From: Paramagnetospirillum kuznetsovii
Lineage (GTDB): Bacteria; Pseudomonadota; Alphaproteobacteria; Rhodospirillales; Magnetospirillaceae
Length of the DNA stretch: 64,000 bases
Reading direction: 5' to 3'
Assembly: GCF_003284725.1 (NCBI RefSeq)
Contig: NZ_PGTO01000002.1
Coordinates: forward strand, 186,001 to 250,000
In this document: positions 1-8,891 of the stretch, piece by piece
How positions within the stretch are numbered: position 1 is the stretch's first letter
Layout: each line of letters starts with the position of its first letter
Made by a program: the position numbers and the translations under genes
Notes under the pieces: generated by a model
Told to the model about the DNA's origin: nothing
Seen by the model: only the letters and a program-made list of their open reading frames with translations
Database searches by the model: none

Positions 1-1
1 C

Positions 2-2581
2 GTCCGTGAAGGCGTGCTGAAGAGCATTGATGTGATGAAGGAGCATTTCCAGACCCTCTACGACAAGGTGCCCTTCGACCACTTCGTCTACGACTCCAAA
101 CGCCTCACGAAAGTTCGGCAGTTCGCGTCAAGCAACCAAGTTCAGATCATGATCATCAACATCCAGTCGTTCCAGAAGGATGTCCCCGACAAGGATGTGT
201 CGGAGATGACCGAGGACGAGTTGAAGAAGCTGAATGTCATCAATCGTGAGAGCGACCGCATGTCGGGCCGCAAGCCCATCGAATTCATCCAGGCGACCAC
301 CCCCATCGTCATCATCGACGAACCGCAAAGCGTGGATAGCACCCCGAAATCCAAGCGGGCCATCGCCAATTTGAACCCGGCGGCGACCCTGCGATACAGT
401 GCCACTCACAAAGACCCCTACAACCTTCTTTACCGTCTTGATCCCGTCAAAGCCTACGATTTGCGGCTGGTGAAGCGGATCGAAGTTGCGTCGATCCAGT
501 CCGACGACAACTTCAACGACGCCTATGTCAAGCTCCTGAAGGTGGACAATTCCAACGGCATCAAGGCCCAGGTGGAGTTCCATAAGGAAGGGCCGAACGG
601 CCCCATACCGACCAAGGCGTGGGTAAAGAAGGGCGACGATCTGTATGTCAAATCCGGGGAGCGGCACAGCTACCGGCAGGGCTACATCGTCCAGACCATC
701 GATTGCACCCCAGGGTCAGAGATCATTGAGTTCAACCAGGGCCGGTTTCTCGAACTGGGGCAGGAAATTGGCGGATTGGGCGAGGATGTAATGAAGGCCC
801 AGGTCCGCGAAACGGTGGAACAGCACCTGCGGAAGGAGCGGGCCTTCAAGGGCAAAGGCATCAAGGTTTTGTCCCTGATTTTCATCGACAAGGTTTCCAA
901 CTACCGCGTCTACAACGACGATGGAACCGTGGGCCTGGGCAAGATCGGCCAGTGGTTCGAGGAAGCCTATGCCGAACTGACGGCGAAGCCGCTCTTCAAG
1001 GGGCTAATCCCATTCGAGGTCGCTCAAGTCCACAATGGCTATTTTTCCCAGGACAAACAGGGCAAGCCCAAGGATACCAGCGGTAAAACCGCCGATGACG
1101 AGGGCACCTACTCCCTGATCATGCGGGATAAGGAACGCCTTCTTGACCCCGCCGAACCTCTGCGGTTCATCTTCTCCCATTCCGCCCTTCGGGAAGGTTG
1201 GGACAATCCCAATGTCTTCCAAATCTGCACCCTTAACGAATCGCAATCGGTGGATCGGAAGCGGCAAGAAATTGGTCGCGGTCTCCGCCTGCCGGTGAAC
1301 GATAAGGGCGAGCGGGTGCATGACGAGGCCATCAACCGGCTGACCGTTATTGCCAATGAGTCCTACGAGGATTTCGCCCGCAAGCTCCAGACCGAATTCG
1401 AGGAGGATTTTGGTATCCGTTTTGGCCGGATCGAGAAGATTGATTTTGCCAAACTGACCCGCGTGGCCGACGACGGCAAGGACGCCCATATCGGCCAGGA
1501 AGCATCGGGCCGCATCTGGTCCGAATTGAAGGATAATGGCTACATCAATGCGGCGGGCGAGATTCTGGAAAAGTTCGACCCGAAGAATCCCCATTTCGAA
1601 CTGAAGCTTTCTCCCGCATTCGCCGACCTGAAGGCCGAGATCGTGGACGAGCTTCAGAAGCGTCTATTCAAGAACCGGGTGGTCAATGCCCGCGAGAGGA
1701 AGACCGTTAACTTCCGCAAGGAAGTCCACCTCAGCGAGGATTTCCGCACCCTATGGAGCAAGATCAGTCAGCGGACCCGCTATCGGGTTTCCTTTGAAAC
1801 CGCTGATCTCATCGCCAAGGCCGTCACCCGGATCAAAGAGAACATCCCCAAGATCGAGCCTGCTCGGATCACCATCAGCAAGCGGGACATCGACATCACC
1901 GAGGCCGGGGTCGCGGCGGACAGGGAACTGGATTCCCGCACCTATGATGCTGAACCCGTGAAGGTGCTTCCTGACATCCTGGGCTATCTCCAGAACGAAA
2001 CGGAACTGACCCGTCATACCCTGGTTGAAATCCTGAAGCAGTGCGGGCGGTTGGACGAATTCAAGATCAACCCGCAATCGTTCATGTCTCAGGTGGGCAA
2101 ACAGATCGCCGCCGCCCTGCATGACCTGATGCTCCAGGGCATTCAATATGAGCAGGTGGCCGGGCAGCATTGGGAAATGAGCCGAATCGAGCAGGACGCC
2201 GAAGAGGGCATCGTTCGCTACCTCAGCAATCTCTACGAGGTCCAGAACAAGGAAAAATGCCTGTTCGATCACATCGAATACGAGTCCGAGGTCGAGCGGC
2301 AGTTTGCCAAGGATTTGGACAGCAACATCAATGTGAAGATGTTCATCAAGCTGCCGTCCTGGTTCCGCATCGATACCCCCATCGGCCCCTATAATCCCGA
2401 CTGGGCTTTCGTGACCGAACGGGATGAAAAGCTCTATTTCGTCCGGGAAACCAAAAGCACCTTGGACAAGGACGAGCGGCGGTCGAAGGAAAATCAGAAG
2501 ATTGCCTGTGGCGTGCGGCACTTCGAAAAGATCGGTGTGGATTTTGGGGTAGTCACCGGACTGAAGGATGTAAAATTCTGA
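2..2581 (+). CDS. res: Type III restriction enzyme, Res subunit (5' truncated by window edge)
   Basis: Reading continues in frame from base 2, so the true start and Walker A region lie to the left. The visible part has the superfamily 2 helicase motif II (IIDEPQ, near base 315), motif III-like SATH, and motif VI (QEIGRGLRLPV, near base 1270). The C-terminus has a PD-(D/E)xK nuclease core: NPDW near 2395 followed by the ETK triad near 2450. This is the standard order for ATP-dependent Res subunits, which cut DNA after translocation in complex with a Mod methyltransferase. The mod gene would be expected just left of the window. It is the outermost element gene seen. Confidence 0.93.
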   Translation, partial: VREGVLKSIDVMKEHFQTLYDKVPFDHFVYDSKRLTKVRQFASSNQVQIMIINIQSFQKDVPDKDVSEMTEDELKKLNVINRESDRMSGRKPIEFIQATTPIVIIDEPQSVDSTPKSKRAIANLNPAATLRYSATHKDPYNLLYRLDPVKAYDLRLVKRIEVASIQSDDNFNDAYVKLLKVDNSNGIKAQVEFHKEGPNGPIPTKAWVKKGDDLYVKSGERHSYRQGYIVQTIDCTPGSEIIEFNQGRFLELGQEIGGLGEDVMKAQVRETVEQHLRKERAFKGKGIKVLSLIFIDKVSNYRVYNDDGTVGLGKIGQWFEEAYAELTAKPLFKGLIPFEVAQVHNGYFSQDKQGKPKDTSGKTADDEGTYSLIMRDKERLLDPAEPLRFIFSHSALREGWDNPNVFQICTLNESQSVDRKRQEIGRGLRLPVNDKGERVHDEAINRLTVIANESYEDFARKLQTEFEEDFGIRFGRIEKIDFAKLTRVADDGKDAHIGQEASGRIWSELKDNGYINAAGEILEKFDPKNPHFELKLSPAFADLKAEIVDELQKRLFKNRVVNARERKTVNFRKEVHLSEDFRTLWSKISQRTRYRVSFETADLIAKAVTRIKENIPKIEPARITISKRDIDITEAGVAADRELDSRTYDAEPVKVLPDILGYLQNETELTRHTLVEILKQCGRLDEFKINPQSFMSQVGKQIAAALHDLMLQGIQYEQVAGQHWEMSRIEQDAEEGIVRYLSNLYEVQNKEKCLFDHIEYESEVERQFAKDLDSNINVKMFIKLPSWFRIDTPIGPYNPDWAFVTERDEKLYFVRETKSTLDKDERRSKENQKIACGVRHFEKIGVDFGVVTGLKDVKF

Positions 2582-2595
2582 TATGAAATAAAAAC

Positions 2596-3066
2596 CTATT
2601 CGTCAATTTTAACAATCATGGCTGATGTCCTGCATTCAGATACAACCTCCACGAGGCCCCTTCCGCTGCTGCCTAACTTTAATCTATCTATTGGTGTCTC
2701 AGTGATTTCACGCGACAACAAGAACCACAGTCGCCGAGGTGCATCTATGAGGGAATAGTATTCTGGAATGAGGTGCTTAAACTCATTCGGTGGATTTTCC
2801 TCGTAAATAGCGGATATCTCGGAAAAATGACCGATAATTCCATCACCACATCTTGAGAATAGATACAAGTTCGTTGTTTCATTCAGTAAAACATGCCTTG
2901 AAAGGCTCTTAATTTTTTTGCCATCTGGCTTCAGTCCGAATTTTGCGAATAAAACGCTACCGCAGCTATTCACAATAGCGTTGTGCTCGCCAACAGTATT
3001 GAATTTCTTCGAGCCAAGCTTTATTGATAGTGGTGAGCGTATCGCAATATGTATTGGGGAATACAT
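2596..3066 (-). CDS. Hypothetical protein, 156 aa, AT-rich
   Basis: Convergent with res, ending 14 bases after it. The start at 3066 (MYSPIHIAIR) was chosen because codons further upstream read as low-complexity sequence antisense to the next gene. The protein is mixed alpha/beta with no signal peptide or membrane segment. It has an aromatic-rich stretch (EYYSLI, RRLWFLL) near residues 102-118. Base composition is distinctly AT-richer than res, which suggests separate acquisition. I do not recognise the family. Position beside res suggests cargo of a defence region, but this is inference only. Confidence 0.6.
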   Translation of the reverse strand: MYSPIHIAIRSPLSIKLGSKKFNTVGEHNAIVNSCGSVLFAKFGLKPDGKKIKSLSRHVLLNETTNLYLFSRCGDGIIGHFSEISAIYEENPPNEFKHLIPEYYSLIDAPRRLWFLLSREITETPIDRLKLGSSGRGLVEVVSECRTSAMIVKIDE

Positions 3067-3148
3067 TATACCTTGCCTTCGCGGTCGCGTAAGGCGACAA
3101 CGATAATGGTAACATCCACCTCCATCAAGGATACAGTTTAGCTGCGAC

Positions 3149-3445
3149 ATGGACACCACGACTGCCTCCATCGCCGTTCTGAAAGTTTCCCCAGTCAACA
3201 ACGCGGGCAAGCTATTGGCGTTGGCGGATGTATCCATCTTGCTGGATGGTGTCGAGATCGTGATACACGGCATCCAGGTTCGGGCCGATGCCGGTGGAAC
3301 CGAAGTCACTCTGCCAAAATACCGCTCACCGAGTGGAGCATGGGTAACAGCCGTCACTCTGCCTGATGAGGTGCGGGGACCAATGGGGGACGCGGTAATG
3401 GCCGCAGCCATCGAAGCTGGAATTCTGGTGGAGAAGCACCGATGA
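3149..3445 (+). CDS. SpoVG-like small nucleic-acid-binding protein
   Basis: 98 residues with the SpoVG-like layout: an N-terminal beta strand region (KLLALADVSILLDGVEI), the IHGIQV strand, a basic loop (LPKYRSPSGAW), and a helical tail (GPMGDAVMAAAIEAG). SpoVG family proteins bind DNA and RNA, and relatives occur on mobile elements of proteobacteria. The stop overlaps the start of the PLD nuclease gene by four bases (ATGA), so the two are translationally coupled. The ATG at 3149 has no strong ribosome binding site. Family assignment rests on pattern only. Confidence 0.55.
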   Translation: MDTTTASIAVLKVSPVNNAGKLLALADVSILLDGVEIVIHGIQVRADAGGTEVTLPKYRSPSGAWVTAVTLPDEVRGPMGDAVMAAAIEAGILVEKHR

Positions 3446-3975
3446 GTTTTGTTCGTTTTTCGATCATCGCGGTGACAATGAGCCTGCTGATGTCCGCTCA
3501 AGCCGGGTTGGCCGCTGACCGTCAGATCGAAGTCTGTTTCACGCCGGGCATGGACTGCACAGGGAAGGTCGTGGATGCCATCAGTGCTGCTCGACGCACC
3601 ATCCTGGTTCAAGCCTATTCGTTCACCTCACCGGCCATCGCACAGGCTTTGGTGCAGGCCAAGAAACGCGGCATCGATGTTCGAGCCATATTGGACAAGA
3701 GCCAGAGAACGGAAAAATACAGCGGTGCTGATTTCCTTGCAAACGGCGGGATTCCGGTTCAGATCGATGCGGCCCACGCCATTGCCCACAACAAGGTAAT
3801 GGTGCTGGACGGTTCAACGGTCATTACCGGGTCGTTCAATTTCACCAAGGCCGCCCAGGAACGAAATGCTGAAAACCTGCTGGTGATCCACGATCCAGAA
3901 TTGGCGGCCCAGTACGAGGCCAACTGGAAGAAGCACGCCGAACATTCAGAAGCCTATGGGGACCGCAGAAGGTAA
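3442..3975 (+). CDS. Secreted phospholipase D family endonuclease (Nuc-like)
   Basis: 177 residues with an N-terminal signal peptide (hydrophobic core about residues 7-24, cleavage after GLA). The HKD motif is complete: H116, K118, D123, then GSFNFT from residue 130. A single HKD motif and this length match the Nuc nuclease of IncN plasmids, which dimerises to form one active site and degrades DNA and RNA without metal. The signal peptide places it in the periplasm, where it could act on incoming or neighbouring DNA. It is coupled to the SpoVG-like gene by an ATGA overlap. Confidence 0.88.
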   Translation: MSFVRFSIIAVTMSLLMSAQAGLAADRQIEVCFTPGMDCTGKVVDAISAARRTILVQAYSFTSPAIAQALVQAKKRGIDVRAILDKSQRTEKYSGADFLANGGIPVQIDAAHAIAHNKVMVLDGSTVITGSFNFTKAAQERNAENLLVIHDPELAAQYEANWKKHAEHSEAYGDRRR

Positions 3976-3980
3976 TGACT

Positions 3981-4652
3981 TCACTCCATTTTATCACCCA
4001 GTAGGCGGCGGAACTCCACCTCAAGATCAGTCAGGGCGTCCTTAATTGGTCCAGAGCAACGCTCTTCAACTTCAACCCATTTTTTCATACGCTCTGGATT
4101 CTGATCATTTAGAACTACATATGTAAATTCGTTTCCCGTTCGAACCATCATCGCGTTGATTTCATCGATTTTTGCTGCAATGAAAGCTGGGACAAATATT
4201 AGTTTCTTTGTGTATATATCAAAAAATTCCTTATGGGCGTCGGCAAGCAACTTGCTGCGATCCTCCTTCGAGGGCTCGCCGGAAAACTCAATTCCTTTAA
4301 CGTAATTATAAAGCTGGTGATGAACATTCTTGAGCGTTGAGTATATATTTGCGATAACATCAGCCCGCTTCTCGTGAAGATGGGCGAATACGATATTGTT
4401 CTCTGATGCGGCACGGCTTAAGTCAGACCGAAGACGCTCTATTTCAATATTCGATTTTGATGTTAACTCGATTTTATGGCTTTCAAGTTTGATATCATAC
4501 TCACTCTTTATCGCCTGACGGATTTTCTCAGTGATGATGTTCTTAATTAGCCAGTAAAATACACCGCCGACGCCCAAGCTTACAGCGACGGATATCGCGA
4601 TATTGACGAAAAAGTTCAGGTTAAGTGTCAGGTTCACATCTGTGATTTGCAT
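3981..4652 (-). CDS. Membrane-anchored coiled-coil protein, unknown function
   Basis: 223 residues from the ATG at 4652, preceded by a GGTGG ribosome binding site; an upstream in-frame ATG at 4688 has less support. One transmembrane helix lies at about residues 13-35 (NIAISVAVSLGVGGVFYWLI), followed by a charged helical region of about 70 residues with coiled-coil character, then a helical C-terminal domain. The predicted topology is a short outer N-terminus with a cytoplasmic coiled coil. Composition is AT-rich. It is convergent with the PLD gene (5-base gap). Family not recognised. Confidence 0.65.
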   Translation of the reverse strand: MQITDVNLTLNLNFFVNIAISVAVSLGVGGVFYWLIKNIITEKIRQAIKSEYDIKLESHKIELTSKSNIEIERLRSDLSRAASENNIVFAHLHEKRADVIANIYSTLKNVHHQLYNYVKGIEFSGEPSKEDRSKLLADAHKEFFDIYTKKLIFVPAFIAAKIDEINAMMVRTGNEFTYVVLNDQNPERMKKWVEVEERCSGPIKDALTDLEVEFRRLLGDKME

Positions 4653-4719
4653 GCAGCCACCACCCATTGGAACCGCCGCCGAAGCCAATGGCGTGCGTTA
4701 TTTTACACAGATTTCTCAT

Positions 4720-5421
4720 CTATTTCGCCGCCCGCTTTCCGCCAACGCCAGGATGAAGGGCCAGGGATTGACCGGCAGCATGACCGGCTTCAAACGCACC
4801 AGCAGCGACCTTCTTCCCCGATGCCCGGCCACGACGCAGGTTTAGGTCCAGCTTGGCGAATTCAGATTCCACGATGGCGTGGCGGACCACCACCAGATCG
4901 CGACCACTGCTGACCCGGTTGGCTTCGTCGCGTTCGGCCTTCATGGCGATCAATTTCTCACCAATCGACACCGCCATGCCGAACATGAACGACCCTTTTT
5001 CGTCTTTGCCGTAGCGGAGAATTCGCTGGGCAAGGGCATATTGGACCCAGGCGGTCTGCATGGCCGTGGCGATCACATCGTAGACGTAATGGGCCATCTC
5101 GATGCTGGGGCGAAGACCGAAGAAGACGTACCGGATGCCCTTGTCATCCTTTTCCCGCCAGACCTTGCAATCGCAATATTCGGCAATGGCCGGGATGCAG
5201 GCGGAAATCGGCTGCCGCTGCTTCCTGTTGGTTTCGATGGTGGACTTTTCGCACTGCTCCTCGCGGATTTCCAGGTCCGTGATCGACAGGTCATGGCGAT
5301 CCAGCAGTTCGGCCACCTTGGCCGCCGCCGCCAACGCTTCTTCCTCGGTGCAGCCATTGGCGATGGTCTTGGCCCGAAGTGCCTGGAGCCGGGTCTTCAG
5401 TTTGTCGAGATCGGTGGTCAT
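4720..5421 (-). CDS. DUF2786 domain protein
   Basis: 233 residues. The N-terminal 45 residues match DUF2786, a short helical domain (LRAKTIANGCTEEEALAAA, then AELLDRHDLS). A longer C-terminal domain follows (about residues 75-215) with the FFGLRPSIEMAHYVYDVI segment usual in these proteins, and a basic tail (GGKRAAK). DUF2786 proteins are common on phages and plasmids; biochemical role unknown. The start codon overlaps the stop of the upstream DUF3572 gene by four bases (ATGA), so they form a coupled pair. Confidence 0.82.
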   Translation of the reverse strand: MTTDLDKLKTRLQALRAKTIANGCTEEEALAAAAKVAELLDRHDLSITDLEIREEQCEKSTIETNRKQRQPISACIPAIAEYCDCKVWREKDDKGIRYVFFGLRPSIEMAHYVYDVIATAMQTAWVQYALAQRILRYGKDEKGSFMFGMAVSIGEKLIAMKAERDEANRVSSGRDLVVVRHAIVESEFAKLDLNLRRGRASGKKVAAGAFEAGHAAGQSLALHPGVGGKRAAK

Positions 5422-5717
5422 GGCGTCCAGTCCATCTGCATTCCTGGAAGCTGGGTACGAGCGATCAGAATTGTTTCCATGGCTACGCCCGCCGCCTGGG
5501 CCACCTTCTCGACGGTGATGTCAGATTCGAGGACAAAATCCAACACGGCTCCGAGGAAATCGGGATCGGTGATGCGGGTGCGAAGTTCGTCGGCCCCGCT
5601 GCCGGTGTGGGACATGAACTGGTTCAGCAATTCGTCATCAGCGACAATTACCGAGACGGCGTGCAAGGCCAGTGTTTCGGCACCTTCACGTCCCAGTTTT
5701 GGAATTTTCGGCGGCAT
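5418..5717 (-). CDS. DUF3572 family protein (copy 1)
   Basis: 99 residues from the ATG at 5717. It matches the alphaproteobacterial DUF3572 pattern: EGAETLALHAV, an acidic DDELL turn, GSGADELRTRI, then DPDFLGAVLDFVL. It is all-helical and soluble. It overlaps the DUF2786 gene by an ATGA junction. A second homologue is at 24666-24971 in the same element. The family normally occurs as a single chromosomal gene of unknown function in Alphaproteobacteria, so a coupled element-borne copy is unusual. Confidence 0.8.
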   Translation of the reverse strand: MPPKIPKLGREGAETLALHAVSVIVADDELLNQFMSHTGSGADELRTRITDPDFLGAVLDFVLESDITVEKVAQAAGVAMETILIARTQLPGMQMDWTP

Positions 5718-5871
5718 TGGGTCGGTGACCAGTTCGGAAAGCGGTTGGTGGCCGCAGTGTAGTTCCGCCGGTCGCCGGGGGAAACGCCGATGTCGTGATG
5801 AATTCAATCGGGGTGCTATGGTTGGCCCGGCATCATGAACGTTGACCAGTAAATTTCGGAAGGGCCTCCCC

Positions 5872-6363
5872 GTGAGCATGAAGTTCAGAAAGACCAATCC
5901 CCGGTTTGGCTATCTGGTCGTTTTGATCGTGTTGTGCCTGGGCGTTGCGGGCATCTCCAGCATGGTCACCATTCCCGCTGTCCAGGGGTGGTACAAGGAT
6001 TTGGCTCACCCATCCTTCACGCCGCCTGATGCGGTCTTTGGCCCGGTCTGGACGGCTCTCTACATCATGATGGCTGTGGCGGCCTGGAGGGCTTGGGGGC
6101 GTGATCAGTACCAGTGGGATAGCTCATGCATTCGGCTGTTTCTGATCCAGTTGGCGTTGAATTTCGCCTGGAGCTTCCTGTTCTTCAAGTTCCACCTGAT
6201 CGGTGTGGCGGCGGTCGAGATTGTGGTTCTGGAGATCGCCATCATCGTGACCACTGTGGCATTCTTGATGCGAGACAAGATCGCCGGAATGCTCATGGTT
6301 CCATATCTGCTTTGGGTCGGGTTCGCATCTGCTCTAAATATCGGGTTTTGGTCACTGAATTGA
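5872..6363 (+). CDS. tspO: TspO/MBR family membrane protein
   Basis: About 163 residues with five predicted transmembrane helices. TspO hallmarks are present: PAVQGWYKDL, PSFTPPDAVFGPVW, the helix 2 segment TALYIMMAVAAWRAW, LNFAWSFLFF, and the end NIGFWSLN. TspO is an inner/outer membrane tryptophan-rich sensory protein that binds porphyrins. The GTG at 5872 is preferred because GGAAGGG sits 8 bases upstream; ATG 5878 is the alternative. It is a full-length copy inside the element, divergent from the DUF3572/DUF2786 pair. Confidence 0.9.
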   Translation: MSMKFRKTNPRFGYLVVLIVLCLGVAGISSMVTIPAVQGWYKDLAHPSFTPPDAVFGPVWTALYIMMAVAAWRAWGRDQYQWDSSCIRLFLIQLALNFAWSFLFFKFHLIGVAAVEIVVLEIAIIVTTVAFLMRDKIAGMLMVPYLLWVGFASALNIGFWSLN

Positions 6364-6467
6364 TGTGTCATATGGACAAGTCGTTAAAATAAATTAGCGG
6401 CTGGCATTTATTTATAGTTCAGGCAGATGTATGATTGCTCTCCTTCATATTGCAGAAGGAGGCATTC

Positions 6468-6959
6468 ATGTTGTGGCTAGTTTGTGTATTGGCGATATTT
6501 TCGTCATTTCCGGCGATGGCACAGCAAGGTGTTTATTACACAGGGACCGCCAGCGTTTCCCCAGTGCCACCGCCACTGACCGAACAGGAAATCAGCGACC
6601 CTGATTTCTGGAAAAGGCAAAAGGCTGCGGTTCTGCGTCAGGATTCCACCGGCATGAACCTTTGGGAGCGTGGACGATACTGCGAATCGCGAGAAACCGA
6701 GGTCAACAGGTTCGCCGAAATTTCTCTTGAATGGGTCTACAGCCACGACCTCTGGGTCAGTCCATCAAAGGGGTTCATCCCCCATGGAATCGCGATCAGC
6801 GACCAGCAAACCCTCAGAATGTATGCTGAAGTGGCGTTTCGGGACATGCGGTACGTCAAGGGTGATGGGGCTGATATCGGCAAATGCGATGAAATTGCCC
6901 TGTTCGCGATCAGGCGAATTCTTGGGCACATGGAACGCTACCCCGCCGACGAGGAATGA
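6468..6959 (+). CDS. Secreted hypothetical protein, 163 aa
   Basis: The ATG at 6468 has a near-perfect AAGGAGG site 5 bases upstream. A signal peptide is clear (LWLVCVLAIF core, AMAQQG cleavage). The mature protein has two cysteines (RYCES, GKCDE) that could form one disulfide, and a proline-rich N-terminus. It is likely periplasmic. I do not recognise a family. Its 3' end overlaps the next minus-strand gene by 22 bases. Confidence 0.75.
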   Translation: MLWLVCVLAIFSSFPAMAQQGVYYTGTASVSPVPPPLTEQEISDPDFWKRQKAAVLRQDSTGMNLWERGRYCESRETEVNRFAEISLEWVYSHDLWVSPSKGFIPHGIAISDQQTLRMYAEVAFRDMRYVKGDGADIGKCDEIALFAIRRILGHMERYPADEE

Positions 6960-7390
6960 CCGGCCATTGTCCGTTTCTCGGACATGCAGTTGTGGTCCAG
7001 ATCATTGAAATCGACATCTCCAGTTCGCGGATCAACTTGGGTCACCCGGTTCACCCTGATTGTTGCGTTCTGGATCACGCCGTCAATCTGACCGCTTTGA
7101 ATCCAGATCGAGCCGTCGAGAAACTGGTCGATGGCAATATCCTGGCCGACGACACCGCCATTTCCCCAGACCAGGGCGGTTCCGGTCACCACCACGCTGG
7201 CATGGCGATGGTCAGAACGTTCGCCCATGGAACCGTCCACCACGGTTACGACTCCATCTTCGACGGTTCTGCCCAGGGAAACCACCCGGTACGGAGTATT
7301 TTGGCCGCCGTTTCGCTTAACGCGGCCAGCAATAGTAAATGTAATTAAGTAGACGATTTTGTCGGTTGGTTCGAAGTCATGCAATCTCAT
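6938..7390 (-). CDS. Hypothetical beta-rich protein, 150 aa
   Basis: Start at 7390 (MRLHDFEPTD). The sequence is rich in V, T, G and D with alternating hydrophobic residues (VVSLGRTVEDGVVTVVDG; DGSIWIQSGQIDG), suggesting a small beta-sandwich or beta-helix. There is no signal peptide and no strong ribosome binding site. Third-codon positions are moderately biased to G/C in this frame, which is why it is preferred to overlapping plus-strand readings. It ends inside the 3' end of the secreted-protein gene. Confidence 0.5.
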   Translation of the reverse strand: MRLHDFEPTDKIVYLITFTIAGRVKRNGGQNTPYRVVSLGRTVEDGVVTVVDGSMGERSDHRHASVVVTGTALVWGNGGVVGQDIAIDQFLDGSIWIQSGQIDGVIQNATIRVNRVTQVDPRTGDVDFNDLDHNCMSEKRTMAGHSSSAG

Positions 7391-7422
7391 AAATATATTT
7401 AGCAAATAACACGAGGTACGTG

Positions 7423-7614
7423 ATGAGATTAAATGATTTTACGATATCACCAAGTGATGCAACTTCTGTTGGACCAGGAAGAATGCCGCCAATTTACGAC
7501 GAAAACCGCATTCGCTCTGAAATTATGGTGGTGTTGGATATTTTGAGAAGTGCTTTGAAAGATGCTCAGCGTTTGATCGACCTGATCGACCGCGAGCCAA
7601 CACCACGTCTGTGA
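7423..7614 (+). CDS. Small hypothetical protein, 63 aa
   Basis: ATG at 7423 with GAGG 7 bases upstream. The sequence ends in an amphipathic helix (RSEIMVVLDILRSALKDAQRLIDLI). It is divergent from the beta-rich protein gene (32-base gap that is strongly AT-rich, including AATATATTT at 7392-7400). Its last 49 bases overlap the end of the phosphatase-like gene on the other strand. Family unknown. Confidence 0.5.
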   Translation: MRLNDFTISPSDATSVGPGRMPPIYDENRIRSEIMVVLDILRSALKDAQRLIDLIDREPTPRL

Positions 7615-8111
7615 TCATCGCTGGCGGATACCATTTTTCCACCGGCACCAAGAATCCTGTCCGCGAATCGGACAATCAGCCGGTTCGGAACCGCCCCAGG
7701 TCGCAGGGTCATCACCAGTTCCATGGCATCATCTGGGGTCAGGTGCAGGCATGCCAACAGGAATGCTGCTGCGGTGGACCTGCTGACCCCAGCCCAACAG
7801 TGGCACAAAACCCGACTACCCTTCGGTATCTCTCGACCAAACGCGAGAATGGCATCGGCATGGTCAATGCTGGGGTTTTCAGAACGCCCTTGCCGGGCCA
7901 GAGCCTTGCCGACCAGCCCGCCCATTGCGTGGAAATCATAGAACCGAAGGCTCAAGACACGCATCGATTCAGGGAAGATCAGTGGGTCATGATCGTCCTC
8001 CCCAGGGTCGAGAATTGAGACCACATGGGTCGGGGCGAACGATTCCAGTTCGTCGTCCAGTTCGTCCAACCCGCAGATCGAAAGTTCGAAGGGCAGTTTC
8101 CCCATGGTCAT
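7566..8111 (-). CDS. Tyrosine/dual-specificity phosphatase-like protein
   Basis: 181 residues from ATG 8111, preceded by GGAGGGAGG. The P-loop HCWAGVSRST (H104, C105, R111) fits the HC-x5-R signature of cysteine phosphatases, and D59 in RFYDFH is a candidate general acid. Such proteins remove phosphate from phosphotyrosine or other phosphoesters through a cysteinyl-phosphate. The overall layout resembles alphaproteobacterial PTP-like proteins commonly carried on plasmids. Substrate unknown. No kinase is adjacent. Confidence 0.85.
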   Translation of the reverse strand: MTMGKLPFELSICGLDELDDELESFAPTHVVSILDPGEDDHDPLIFPESMRVLSLRFYDFHAMGGLVGKALARQGRSENPSIDHADAILAFGREIPKGSRVLCHCWAGVSRSTAAAFLLACLHLTPDDAMELVMTLRPGAVPNRLIVRFADRILGAGGKMVSASDDHRRGVGSRSIRSIKR

Positions 8112-8220
8112 GATCCTCCCTCCCCGGAGGGCCGGGACCATAACAGGTACGACAAAGACGTGCAAATCAGGGGGAATGGCTGCCGAATGAACTTTCGACA
8201 GCCATTCACGATCAAGGCGG

Positions 8221-8589
8221 TCACGCAACAGCAAAAGATTCGATGCTGGCTGTAAAGGCAGATTTGGGAATATCGCTGTTGGCCGAAACCAAGAATTCAT
8301 CCCATACACCAACGGCCTTCATGGGCTGGATTTTTTGGCCTAAGACAGCCCCCTGAAGCAGCATCTTCAGTTCAGAAAATTCTTGAGAATCCAGCCGACC
8401 AACTAGCCGGATGGCTTCATACCCATTTGCGATCATAGAAGCGTTGTCGTTGTCATTGCTGTCGATGATGGCCCACGCGGCCATGAGAATTCCCAAAAAT
8501 TCTTCCTTTTTCATGATCGCAGGGAGTTCTCCAGCGGCAGCTACCATGAGCACGAACTGCTCTCCACATATTTCATTCAAGTCTAACAT
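8221..8589 (-). CDS. Hypothetical protein, 122 aa
   Basis: ATG at 8589 with AGGAT 8 bases upstream. It is an all-helical soluble protein (MLDLNEICGEQFVLMVAAAG; FLGILMAAWAIIDS; QEFSELKMLLQGAVLG). No family recognised. It is divergent from the helicase-primase gene, from which it is separated by 411 bases. Confidence 0.6.
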   Translation of the reverse strand: MLDLNEICGEQFVLMVAAAGELPAIMKKEEFLGILMAAWAIIDSNDNDNASMIANGYEAIRLVGRLDSQEFSELKMLLQGAVLGQKIQPMKAVGVWDEFLVSANSDIPKSAFTASIESFAVA

Positions 8590-8891
8590 ATCATTTATCC
8601 TGTTGTGTTGAGGTGACAGTGGCTTTACGTCACTGCATAACGGACATTCCGGCCGATCATATGGCGGTTTCAATATAATTCTGATGGCCGGTTGAAAATA
8701 CATATTAGGGTTGTCTTCTGTCAGATTGGACTATTCCCGATCCACATCGACTGCGGTTCTGTCAATTTACTTATCTGCGTTCCTGGCGAATTTACAAATT
8801 GGCCGGGAGGGCATGGCCTTGCTATACGGGTTTGGCACCCATTTCATATGGAGCCAGCGAATTATCGCTATTGATAAATAGATGTACTGAT
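8590..8891. other. Gene-free region upstream of the helicase-primase leader
   Basis: No supported coding region. It must hold the promoters for the divergent 8589 gene and the 9001 gene. An AT-rich element TTGATAAATA lies at 8871-8880, and the same ten bases recur at 11550-11559 in front of another gene. I see no clear sigma-70 pair or iteron array. Confidence 0.4.

Noticed and set aside
6956-7348. Plus-strand 130-codon frame after the secreted protein
   Set aside because: The minus-strand frame has a better start and codon pattern; His/Pro-rich composition suggests a shadow.
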